From Stenotrophomonas maltophilia (GTDB lineage: Bacteria > Pseudomonadota > Gammaproteobacteria > Xanthomonadales > Xanthomonadaceae), in the NCBI GenBank assembly GCA_002435595.1, contig DJBL01000030.1:1-12507 (forward strand): 12,507 nucleotides of DNA, written 5' to 3'. Positions 6,936 through 12,507 of the stretch are shown here, one piece after another. Every line of letters begins with the position of its first letter. Within the stretch, counting starts at the first letter, position 1. A program made the position numbers and the translations under genes. The notes below the pieces were generated by a model. The model did no database searches, was not told the origin of the DNA, and saw nothing but the letters and a program-made list of their open reading frames with translations.

Positions 6936-7514
6936 ATGCGTCATCTTTCCTGGGCCCTCGCCGCCGTACTGCTCTCGCCGCTGGCGTCGGCACAGTCGGC
7001 AACCCCGGCCGACACCTTCAACCAGTTGTTCGGCAACACCTGCATGGCCCACCTGCATTCGGCCGACGACCTGACCGCCTGGATGGCCGAGCGCAACCTG
7101 GCCCCGTTGGAGGACGCGGTGGCGCAGAGCTTCCTGCACGGCGCGCCCGGCCGTGCCTGGGCGATCACCCTGGACGGAAACCAATACGCGGTCTCGCGTA
7201 CCGATGCCGGCCTGTGCGCCGTGTATGCCAGGCGCATGGACGGCGAGCAGCTGCAATCACGCTTCGCCGCGCTGGCCAGCAAGCCGCCGGCACCGATGAC
7301 CGCGCGGTCGACCCCAAGCCCGGCCGCCAGCACGGCCACGCGGCGGTCGGTGTCCTATGTCTGGGCGTGGCCGGATGAAACCCGCTCGGGGTTGCTGTTC
7401 ACCCTGACCACCTCCAGCGATCCTGATGCGCCGCTGCAGGCGATGGCCTCGCTGGCCCGCGCCGAACCGGATGAAGGCGCGGCAGTGCACGCCAAACCTG
7501 CCTCCGCGCGCTGA
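6936..7514 (+). CDS. Exported protein, possibly of the NMCC_0638-like type
   Basis: This encodes 192 residues. The ATG at 6936 is preferred over the one at 6906 because AAGGAG lies 4 bases before it and the signal peptide starts there (MRHLSWALAAVLLSPLASA, cut near residue 19). The mature domain (about 25-115 and 137-175) has the order F-x-x-x-C-M (C36), a W at 49, GRAWAITLDGNQYAVSRTDAGLCAVYAR (72-99, with C94), and SGLLFTLTTS near 151-160. C36 and C94 could form a disulfide. A Pro/Thr/Ser/Ala-rich linker (118-136) splits the domain. The pattern recalls small periplasmic proteins annotated as NMCC_0638 family in Stenotrophomonas and Neisseria, but this is from memory and tentative. It follows the DUF1801 pair by 51 bases and may share their transcript. 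Confidence 0.75.
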   Translation: MRHLSWALAAVLLSPLASAQSATPADTFNQLFGNTCMAHLHSADDLTAWMAERNLAPLEDAVAQSFLHGAPGRAWAITLDGNQYAVSRTDAGLCAVYARRMDGEQLQSRFAALASKPPAPMTARSTPSPAASTATRRSVSYVWAWPDETRSGLLFTLTTSSDPDAPLQAMASLARAEPDEGAAVHAKPASAR

Positions 7515-7651
7515 TCCGCCCAGCGGGTACGCGACGCAGTGTGCCGCGCATGTGACCGGCGCGCGGTGGCAGGCACGGGCGGTTTCGGCAAAGATGGTGG
7601 GCTGCACGATCGCCACGGGCGGTCGGGCAGACGTCCCCCATTGAATCTGGA

Positions 7652-8782
7652 ATGCCTGTGCTGAGTGTTGTTGGTGTGTTGCTTGCGTTGTACGTGGTGT
7701 GGCGCGTGGTCTGGCCGTTGCGGGTGTCGCTGTCGGTGCGTGGCCCGCTCGGATTGCTGGTGGTGGCCCTGGCGCTGCACCACCGCATCGTGGCCCGTTT
7801 CGCCGGCACGATGGCCTCGCCGGAAATCCCCAAGGCTGCCATCGCGGTGCTGGCCACCGGTTTCACCACGCTGCTGCTGGGCGCGCTGGCGGTGCTGCTG
7901 CTGGACCTGCTGCTGCTCGGTGCGCGGCTGCTGCGCTGCCCCCGCGCCAGCGCGGCCCTGCGCCATGCGACCCTGCGCCCGGCGGCCTTCGGTGTTGCCC
8001 TGCTGTTGTCCACCTACGGCGTCTGGCAGGGCATGGCGGTGCCGCAGACGCGCCAGGTCGAGGTGGTCATCGATGACCTGCCCGCCGCGTTCGACGGTTA
8101 CCGCGTGCTGCAGTTGACCGACATCCACGCCAGCCGCCTGCTCACCGGCCGCTGGGTGGCCAGGGTGGTGGCCAACAGCAACGCGCTCAAGCCCGACCTG
8201 GTGGTGATCACCGGCGATCTGATCGATGGCAGCGTCGCCGCACGCGCGGCCGATGTCGCGCCACTGGGCACGCTGCGTGCGCCCGATGGAGTGATCGCGA
8301 TCACCGGCAACCACGAGTACTACGCGCAGTACGCGGCCTGGATGCAGGCCTTCCGCGCGCAGGGCATGCAGGTGCTGGAGAACAGCCACGTGGAGCTCCA
8401 TCGTGAGGGTGCGGCGCTGACCATTGCCGGTGTGACCGACCCGGTGGCCAGCAACTACGGCCTGCCGCCGCCGGACCTGGATGCCGCGCTGGCCGGTGCC
8501 GACCCCACCGCGCCGGTGATCCTGCTCGACCATCGTCCGGGAGCGGCGCGCGCCAACGCAGCACGTGGCGTGGCGCTGCAGCTGTCCGGGCACACCCACG
8601 GCGGCCATATCGTGGGCATGGACCAGCTGGTCAAGCGCGCCAACGGCGGCTTCGTGTCCGGACGCTATGAGGTGGATGGCATGACCCTGTATGTCAGCAA
8701 CGGTGCCGGTCTGTGGGCGGGCTTCGCCGCGCGCATCGGGGTGCCGTCGGAGATCACGCTGATCACCCTGCGCCGCAGGTAA
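7652..8782 (+). CDS. Membrane-anchored metallophosphoesterase (YkuE/YaeI type)
   Basis: This encodes 376 residues. The N-terminal 130 residues hold about four hydrophobic segments (roughly 4-21, 31-48, 62-90, 110-128), so the enzyme is anchored in the inner membrane. The catalytic domain (about 148-375) has the complete calcineurin-like motif set: LTDIHAS (D157, H159), ITGDLIDG (D189), ITGNHEYY (N220, H221), LLDHRP (H294) and SGHTHGG (H314, H316). These residues hold two metal ions, usually Mn or Fe. The closest known types, YkuE and YaeI, act on phosphoesters of lipids such as UDP-diacylglucosamine-like or cell-wall-related substrates; the substrate here is not shown. The ATG at 7652 has only a weak ribosome site. 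A hairpin 31 bases after the stop may end the transcript. Confidence 0.92.
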   Translation: MPVLSVVGVLLALYVVWRVVWPLRVSLSVRGPLGLLVVALALHHRIVARFAGTMASPEIPKAAIAVLATGFTTLLLGALAVLLLDLLLLGARLLRCPRASAALRHATLRPAAFGVALLLSTYGVWQGMAVPQTRQVEVVIDDLPAAFDGYRVLQLTDIHASRLLTGRWVARVVANSNALKPDLVVITGDLIDGSVAARAADVAPLGTLRAPDGVIAITGNHEYYAQYAAWMQAFRAQGMQVLENSHVELHREGAALTIAGVTDPVASNYGLPPPDLDAALAGADPTAPVILLDHRPGAARANAARGVALQLSGHTHGGHIVGMDQLVKRANGGFVSGRYEVDGMTLYVSNGAGLWAGFAARIGVPSEITLITLRRR

Positions 8783-8812
8783 GCGACGCAGCCTCCCACG
8801 CGGCAGCAGCAA

Positions 8813-8848
8813 ACCCGACCGCATCGACTCCACGTCGGTGCGGCGGGT
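8813..8848. terminator. Strong hairpin after the metallophosphoesterase gene
   Basis: The arms at 8813-8828 and 8834-8848 pair over 15 positions around the loop TCCAC, with one bulged A and one T-G pair. It starts 31 bases after the stop codon. No T-run follows on either strand, so it may stabilise the 3' end or help rho-dependent ending rather than act as a classical intrinsic terminator. It lacks the GTAG start of the REP elements at the right end. Confidence 0.5.
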
Positions 8849-8989
8849 CGCTGGCCGTGGCGCGGGCAAGCGGCCGGTACGGCCTGCGCGCAGGGCCGGT
8901 GCAGGCAGGAGCCGGGCGCGCTCCACCGTGACTGGCAAGCGCTCGCCAAACTTGCGACCCTTGGGCTTTCATGTCACGGCTGGGTGCGG

Positions 8990-9931
8990 ATGAAGGTGAT
9001 GCAGAAAGGGCTTGGCGCGTTGCTGGCGATGGGCAGTATGAGCGGGTGCGCGATCAACGGTGAGGTCGTGCACGGCGAGCCGGCGCCCAGCGCGGCACCG
9101 GTCGGCGTGGTCCTGCCCGATACCGACAGCTGGACCGTGCACGACCCGGCCGGTCGCGATTATCCGATCTGGGTGTCGCTGCCGGCCAGCTACGCCAGCG
9201 CGCCGCAGCGGCGTTACCCGGTGCTGTATGTCACCGATGCGCTGTACAGCTTCCCGCTGGTGCGCAGCGTGCGCAATCTGGTCGGACAGGGTGGCGGCAA
9301 CCTGGAGGATTTCATCCTGGTAGGGCTGCCCCCGCAGCAGGGCCTGACCTCCAAGCAGAGCCGCTCGCGCGACTACACGCCCACGCGGCCGGTGCGCAGG
9401 GCCGACGACGACTACAGCGATGATGTCACCTACGGCGGTGCGGCCCACTACCGCGACTTCCTCGCTGCCCACGTGCTGCCGGCCGTGGATGCGCGCTACC
9501 GCACCGATCCGGCGCGACGGACCTTCGCCGGGCATTCCTACGGTGGCCTGTTCGGCAGCTACGTGCTGCTGACCCGGCCGGAGATGTTCCAGACCTACAT
9601 CCTGTCCAGCCCGTCGCTGTGGTTCGACCAGCACGTCATCGACCAGGTGGAACAGCGCTACGCCGCAACGCACACCGCCTTGCCTGCGCGCGTGCTGCTG
9701 GCCATCGGCAGCTTCGAGACGGTCAAGCCCGAGACCGGCTACCTCCGTGGCAACGACATGCTGCTGCACAACCAGCAGTTTGCCGATCGGCTGCGCCAGC
9801 GTGGCTACCCGGGGCTGCAGGTGGAGACCCGGGTGATCGAGGGCGAAGACCATCTCACCGTGTATCCCACCACCATGACCCGGGCCCTGCTGCAGGTGTT
9901 TCCCGGCGGCGGTCCCTACGACGGCGGCTGA
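8990..9931 (+). CDS. Alpha/beta hydrolase, esterase-D/IroE type, possible lipoprotein
   Basis: This encodes 313 residues from the ATG at 8990; a GTG at 8984 and an ATG at 8999 are also possible, none with a strong ribosome site. Residues 1-20 (MKVMQKGLGALLAMGSMSGC) form a short signal with a lipobox-like MSGC, so C20 may be lipidated, though Met at -3 is weaker than the usual Leu. The core fits the putative-esterase (PF00756) family: WVSLPASYAS then RYPVLYVTDA (75-84), FILVGLP (108-114), RRTFAGHSYGGLFGSYVLL (176-194) with nucleophile S183, ILSSPSLWF, and VIEGEDHLTVYP (282-293) with catalytic H288. GSFE near 240-243 likely carries the acid. Relatives include siderophore esterases (IroE, BesA, Fes), but no siderophore genes lie nearby, so the substrate stays open. 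Confidence 0.9.
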   Translation: MKVMQKGLGALLAMGSMSGCAINGEVVHGEPAPSAAPVGVVLPDTDSWTVHDPAGRDYPIWVSLPASYASAPQRRYPVLYVTDALYSFPLVRSVRNLVGQGGGNLEDFILVGLPPQQGLTSKQSRSRDYTPTRPVRRADDDYSDDVTYGGAAHYRDFLAAHVLPAVDARYRTDPARRTFAGHSYGGLFGSYVLLTRPEMFQTYILSSPSLWFDQHVIDQVEQRYAATHTALPARVLLAIGSFETVKPETGYLRGNDMLLHNQQFADRLRQRGYPGLQVETRVIEGEDHLTVYPTTMTRALLQVFPGGGPYDGG

Positions 9932-9978
9932 TGGGGTGTGCCGGCGGGTACGCTGACGCGGACGGCGACGCGACGGCT

Positions 9979-11391
9979 TCAGGCCGTGCCGGGTGCCGGC
10001 TGCAGCGCAGTGGCCTGCACCAGCTCCGGGGCCAGGGCATGGGCGACGGCCATGCGCAGCATCGCCGGGCTCACGTGGCGGCGGTGCACGTGGGTGATGG
10101 CGGCCATGTAGAACCTGCCGAAGGCATTGCGGGTGCGCACGCGCGTGCCCAGCGCGACCACCGCGGTGCCGTCGGCCAGTCGCTGCACCCGCACGCAGGA
10201 GCGGAAACGCAGGTGCCGGTCGTCGGCACCCAGCAGCACCTCGGCGCTGCCGCCATCGGCGCTGCAGGCCTGGGCAAGCACCGGGAAACGCCGCGCGAAC
10301 AGCGTACTGCGGTCGGCGGAGAGCAGTGAGGAGACCGGGCAGCCCAGCGGCGAGGTGCGCAGCCTGAGCGGAGCCACCAGCGCATTGCGCACGGCCATCA
10401 GGCGGCCCACGCTCGGCGGCGGATTGAGCACGAAGCCCTCCAGCACGGCCTCCAGCAGCGCACTGGCCGAGGCGGCGGCGATGCGGGCGGGCGGCAGCGT
10501 CACGCTGATGTAGTCCTCATGGTCATCCGCATCGGTCCAGGCCTGCCGCAGCAATGAATCGGGTGGGGCGTGGGGCAGGGCGCAGACCGGTAGTTCCGTC
10601 GCACGGCGTCCGATGTAGCCATGTGCCGGCCGCAGCCGCGACAGGCCGGCCCGCACCCGCCCGGCCACCTCGCGGATGCGCGTGCACAGATGCGCCAGTG
10701 CCGACCGCGCGGGCGATCGCAACGACAGCGTCACCACCGGATACCGGGTCAGGTCGGTCTGCGCCAGCAGCTGCTGCAGCGCCTCGGGCAGGGTGTCGGT
10801 CAGCGTGGGGATATCGGCGGCACCGGCCTCGATCCGCGCACGCTGCGCCTCGCTCAGCGCACCGCCACGCTCGTTGGCATGGCAGGACAGTGCGAACAGC
10901 GCCGGGTGGCGCGGATGGCGCGACACGAACTGGTGCCAGGTGCCGCTGCCGAAGCGCACGGTGAACAGGCAGTCCGGCGGGATGTCGATGCAGCGCAGCG
11001 CCTGCAGGAACGCGGCCGGGTGCTGCTGCAGCTGGGCATCGGAGGCGGTGGAGAAGCGCAGCTGGGCACCGCCACTACCGGCAATGGCGGTGAACATGCG
11101 CGGCCCGGCGTGGCGATGGAAGGGGTGTCCGTTGCGGCCCACCGAGAACGAGTACAGCGAGGACGCGTCATCCTGCGCCAGGTGCATGCCGCCCAGTCGC
11201 GCGGAGGGTTCGTCCAGCGCATCGACGAAGCGCGGGTGCGCCGCCTGGCGTGCCCCGGCATCGCGCAGCAGCAGGTCACCGGCGCCGATCCCGAGCTGGG
11301 CGATCAATGCCACCTCGACCGGACTGCCATCGCTGCAGGACGGCAGGCTGATGCTGGGGAAGGAACGGCTGATGCGGCTGGTATCGAGCAT
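9979..11391 (-). CDS. Cupin-like plus DUF2867 fusion protein
   Basis: This encodes 470 residues in two parts. Residues 70-175 look like a cupin: NGHPFHRHAGPRMF (87-100, H89, H92, H94), a GSGGAQLRFS turn, and FGSGTWHQF (147-155, H153), where the spaced histidines could hold a metal. Residues 288-452 fit DUF2867: DYISVTLPP (293-301), SVGRLMAVRNALVAPLRLR (327-345), VLLGADDRHLRFRSCV (385-400), a V-A-L-G-T-R-V strand and NAFGRFYMAAITHVHRRHVSPAMLRMA (422-448). A linker (180-285) joins them. There is no signal peptide, so it is probably cytosolic. AAGGA lies 7 bases before the ATG at 11391. The ArsR-type gene ends 30 bases upstream, so both share one transcript and this protein is under that repressor's control. 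DUF2867 proteins have no settled function; the cupin call is by eye. Confidence 0.8.
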   Translation of the reverse strand: MLDTSRISRSFPSISLPSCSDGSPVEVALIAQLGIGAGDLLLRDAGARQAAHPRFVDALDEPSARLGGMHLAQDDASSLYSFSVGRNGHPFHRHAGPRMFTAIAGSGGAQLRFSTASDAQLQQHPAAFLQALRCIDIPPDCLFTVRFGSGTWHQFVSRHPRHPALFALSCHANERGGALSEAQRARIEAGAADIPTLTDTLPEALQQLLAQTDLTRYPVVTLSLRSPARSALAHLCTRIREVAGRVRAGLSRLRPAHGYIGRRATELPVCALPHAPPDSLLRQAWTDADDHEDYISVTLPPARIAAASASALLEAVLEGFVLNPPPSVGRLMAVRNALVAPLRLRTSPLGCPVSSLLSADRSTLFARRFPVLAQACSADGGSAEVLLGADDRHLRFRSCVRVQRLADGTAVVALGTRVRTRNAFGRFYMAAITHVHRRHVSPAMLRMAVAHALAPELVQATALQPAPGTA

Positions 11392-11421
11392 GACGGTGTC
11401 CTTGTCCTGCGGCGGTACGGC

Positions 11422-11736
11422 TCAGGGGGAAGATTTGCGACGGGCGCGGGCGCGGCTTTCGCGCTGCAGCGGCCCCCCCACCGGGCACACTTCGGCGGCC
11501 CATGCGAACAGGGTATTGGTGAGTGTGTCCGGCACCTGGCGGAAGTACACGAACTGACCGCGTTTCTCGCGCTCGATCAGCCCGGCGTCCTCGAGGATGC
11601 GCAGGTGGCTGGACAGCGCCGGCTTGCTGAAATCGAAGCGCTCGCCCAGCTCGCCCGCACTCAGCTCGCCACCATTGAGGTAGGCCAGGATCTGGCGGCG
11701 CGCGGTGGAGGCGAGGGCTTCGAAGATGCGGTCCAT
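11422..11736 (-). CDS. ArsR/SmtB-type transcriptional repressor, non-metal-sensing type
   Basis: This encodes 104 residues from the ATG at 11736; a TTG at 11745 would add three residues and is less likely. The winged helix is clear: MDRIFEALASTARRQILAYLN (1-21), LSAGELGERFDFSKPALSSHLRILEDAGLIEREKRGQFVYFRQ (25-67), with FSKPALSSHLRIL as recognition helix and RGQFVYF as wing. The helix that carries the CxC metal site in arsenic or cadmium sensors has no Cys here; the only cysteine is C84, so metal sensing is unlikely. It resembles SdpR-like autorepressors. The C-terminal tail (RESRARARRKSSP) is strongly basic. It heads an operon with the cupin-DUF2867 gene, and an AT-rich direct repeat overlaps its promoter, which fits autorepression. 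Confidence 0.93.
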   Translation of the reverse strand: MDRIFEALASTARRQILAYLNGGELSAGELGERFDFSKPALSSHLRILEDAGLIEREKRGQFVYFRQVPDTLTNTLFAWAAEVCPVGGPLQRESRARARRKSSP

Positions 11737-11745
11737 GATCGGCAA

Positions 11746-11766
11746 TTAACTAATTCGTTAACTAAT
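11746..11766. promoter_or_regulatory. ArsR operator-like direct repeat
   Basis: TTAACTAAT occurs twice, at 11746-11754 and 11758-11766, separated by TCG, a repeat period of 12 bases, about one helix turn. TTAAC and GTTAA within it also form an inverted repeat. The block is AT-rich in GC-rich surroundings and overlaps the -10 hexamer and likely start of the ArsR promoter. Confidence 0.65.
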
Positions 11767-11793
11767 AGTCTGCCCGCACACGCGCCCTGTCAA
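11765..11793 (-). promoter_or_regulatory. Promoter of the ArsR/cupin-DUF2867 operon
   Basis: On the minus strand a perfect TTGACA (11793-11788) is followed after 17 bases by GACTAT (11770-11765), which keeps the A at position 2 and T at position 6 of a -10 box. Transcription would start near 11758, inside the direct repeat, leaving a leader of about 22 bases. Confidence 0.6.
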
Positions 11794-11830
11794 CCCGGTG
11801 CCATCGGGTCATGGCGGCGGAACGGACAGC

Positions 11831-11853
11831 ATCCACGCATGGCGTGGATCTAC
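11831..11853 (-). repeat. SMAG-type REP element
   Basis: Minus orientation, perfect arms; the loop reads CAT on its own strand. It is the element nearest the ArsR promoter, 38 bases upstream of the TTGACA. Confidence 0.9.
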
Positions 11854-11901
11854 GCCCTTCGCCGCATCGCGCGCGTGATCCGTGCACATACCGCGCCCAT
11901 C

Positions 11902-11924
11902 GTAGATCCACGCCATGCGTGGAT
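11902..11924 (+). repeat. SMAG-type REP element
   Basis: Perfect 8-base arms with loop CAT after GTAG. It faces the minus element at 11831 with GTAG ends inward. Confidence 0.9.
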
Positions 11925-11959
11925 ACCACGCCCGCGCGGCCCCGGTGGTCCCAAGCACC

Positions 11960-11982
11960 GTAGATCCACGCCATGCGTGGAT
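11960..11982 (+). repeat. SMAG-type REP element
   Basis: Perfect arms, loop CAT. Confidence 0.9.
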
Positions 11983-12018
11983 ACCGCGCCCAGCGCGGCC
12001 CCGGTAATCGCACGCACC

Positions 12019-12041
12019 GTAGATCCACGCTACGCGTGGAT
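12019..12041 (+). repeat. SMAG-type REP element
   Basis: Perfect arms, variant loop TAC, the only one of this kind in the array. Confidence 0.9.
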
Positions 12042-12077
12042 ACCGCGTCCATGCGGCGCCGGGCAATCACACGCCCC

Positions 12078-12100
12078 GTAGATCCACGCCATGCGTGGAT
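12078..12100 (+). repeat. SMAG-type REP element
   Basis: Perfect arms, loop CAT. Confidence 0.9.
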
Positions 12101-12147
12101 ACCGCGTTCAGCGCGGCATCGGTGGTCATGGGGGCGGAACGAAGAGC

Positions 12148-12170
12148 ATCCACGCATGGCGTGGATCTAC
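12148..12170 (-). repeat. SMAG-type REP element
   Basis: Minus orientation, identical to the element at 11831. Confidence 0.9.
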
Positions 12171-12218
12171 GCCCTTCGCCGCATCGCGCGCGTGATCCGT
12201 GCACATACCGCGCCCATC

Positions 12219-12241
12219 GTAGATCCACGCCACGCGTGGAT
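12219..12241 (+). repeat. SMAG-type REP element
   Basis: Perfect arms, loop CAC. Confidence 0.9.
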
Positions 12242-12276
12242 ACCGCACCCGCGTGGCCCCGGTGGTCCCAAGCACC

Positions 12277-12299
12277 GTAGATCCACGCCACGCGTGGAT
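12277..12299 (+). repeat. SMAG-type REP element
   Basis: Perfect arms, loop CAC. Confidence 0.9.
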
Positions 12300-12346
12300 A
12301 CCGCGTTCAGCGCGGCATCGGTGGTCATGGGGGCGGAACGAAGAGC

Positions 12347-12369
12347 ATCCACGCATGGCGTGGATCTGC
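12347..12369 (-). repeat. SMAG-type REP element, GTAG changed
   Basis: Minus orientation with perfect arms, but the tetranucleotide reads GCAG instead of GTAG on its own strand. Confidence 0.85.
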
Positions 12370-12417
12370 GCCCTTCGCCGCATCGCGCGCGTGATCCGTG
12401 CACATACCGCGCCCATC

Positions 12418-12440
12418 GTAGATCCACGCCACGCGTGGAT
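12418..12440 (+). repeat. SMAG-type REP element
   Basis: Perfect arms, loop CAC. Confidence 0.9.
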
Positions 12441-12475
12441 ACCGCACCCGCGCGGCCCCGATGGTCGCAAGCACC

Positions 12476-12498
12476 GTAGATCCACCCCACGCGTGGAT
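12476..12498 (+). repeat. SMAG-type REP element, stem mismatch
   Basis: The left arm reads ATCCACCC, so one C-C mismatch breaks the stem next to the CAC loop. Confidence 0.85.
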
Positions 12499-12507
12499 AC
12501 CGCGCCC

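Larger units (their letters stand above)
11808..12124. repeat. Array block 1 (317 bases)
   Basis: The order is one minus element followed by four plus elements. It matches the 199-base blocks to its right but carries two additional plus elements, each adding about 59 bases. Its opening sequence before the first palindrome differs at several bases from the other two blocks. Confidence 0.8.
12125..12323. repeat. Array block 2 (199-base unit)
   Basis: The order is one minus element then two plus elements. It begins with GTCATGGGGGCGGAAC, the same start as the block at 12324. Confidence 0.85.
11808..12507. repeat. SMAG-type REP array with higher-order repeat
   Basis: This 700-base gene-free stretch holds 11 palindromic elements: 8 read GTAG at their 5' end on the plus strand (starts 11902, 11960, 12019, 12078, 12219, 12277, 12418, 12476) and 3 on the minus strand (11831, 12148, 12347). 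Each has 8-base arms ATCCACGC and GCGTGGAT around a 3-base loop. Spacing is regular: 58-59 bases between plus elements, 71 from a minus element to the next plus one, 70 back. The blocks from 12125 and 12324 are a tandem copy with a 199-base period. This is the form of SMAG REP elements of S. maltophilia, thought to be spread by RAYT-type transposases; no such gene is present here. The array runs off the right edge. Confidence 0.93.
12324..12507. repeat. Array block 3 (199-base unit, cut by window edge)
   Basis: This has the same order as the block at 12125 and differs from it at only about five positions over the first 175 or so bases, before the two diverge near the edge. One change (CTGC for CTAC) alters the terminal tetranucleotide of its minus element. 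Confidence 0.85.

Noticed and set aside
7355..8938. A 527-residue open frame on the minus strand
   Set aside because: It is antisense to the metallophosphoesterase, whose five metal motifs are intact. The His/Gln/Arg-rich product has no motifs.
9973..9987. Inverted repeat ACGGC / GCCGT around the stop codon of the cupin-DUF2867 gene
   Set aside because: Only five pairs and no T-run; too weak to call a terminator.
10621..12081. A 486-residue open frame on the plus strand
   Set aside because: It is antisense to the cupin-DUF2867 and ArsR genes and runs through the REP array; its composition is that of a shadow frame.
11762..12490. Several short open frames with repeated 'HAWRGST' or 'DPRHAWIP' peptides
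   Set aside because: They are translations of the REP palindromes; the repeated peptides follow from DNA repeats and have no ribosome sites.
11831..12498. CRISPR array
   Set aside because: The repeats are 23-base palindromes in both orientations, and spacers are themselves repeated among blocks, unlike unique CRISPR spacers. No cas gene is present.

Overview
The window is GC-rich DNA from a gammaproteobacterium of the Xanthomonadaceae, most likely Stenotrophomonas of the S. maltophilia group. The main evidence is the right end, which is packed with short palindromes that begin with GTAG and carry an ATCCACGC/GCGTGGAT stem. This is the form described for the SMAG (Stenotrophomonas maltophilia GTAG) REP elements. 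Gene content and codon use (strong G/C at third positions) agree. I ran no database search, so family names rest on motifs read by eye.

Left third (1-3976): the 5' part of an exported-protein gene leaves the left edge on the minus strand. A divergently placed plus-strand gene encodes a small exported protein. It converges, with 3 bases between stops, on a minus-strand gene for an SF1 (UvrD/Rep-like) helicase of 663 residues. Upstream of the helicase, on the same strand, is a small cysteine-containing exported protein, and divergent from that a 71-residue putative membrane protein.

Middle (3977-9931): a TetR-type regulator lies directly upstream of a RomA/NAPE-PLD-like metallo-beta-lactamase-fold hydrolase, both on the minus strand. 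Inverted repeats sharing AATGAG half-sites sit in front of each gene, so the regulator probably controls itself and the hydrolase. On the plus strand follow two tandem DUF1801 genes behind a good sigma70-like promoter, an exported protein, a membrane-anchored metallophosphoesterase (YkuE/YaeI type), a strong hairpin, and an IroE/esterase-D-type alpha/beta hydrolase with a possible lipoprotein signal.

Right end (9979-12507): a minus-strand two-gene operon encodes an ArsR-type repressor and a 470-residue protein that appears to join a cupin-like N-terminal half to a C-terminal DUF2867 domain. The operon promoter has a perfect TTGACA and an AT-rich direct repeat (TTAACTAAT twice) overlapping its -10 region. 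Immediately upstream is an array of 11 SMAG-type palindromes ordered as a higher-order repeat of about 199 bases, which runs on beyond the window.

There are no tRNA or rRNA genes, CRISPR arrays, transposase genes or prophage genes here. The most distinctive items are the higher-order REP array, the ArsR/cupin-DUF2867 operon and the TetR/hydrolase pair with its two operator-like sites.
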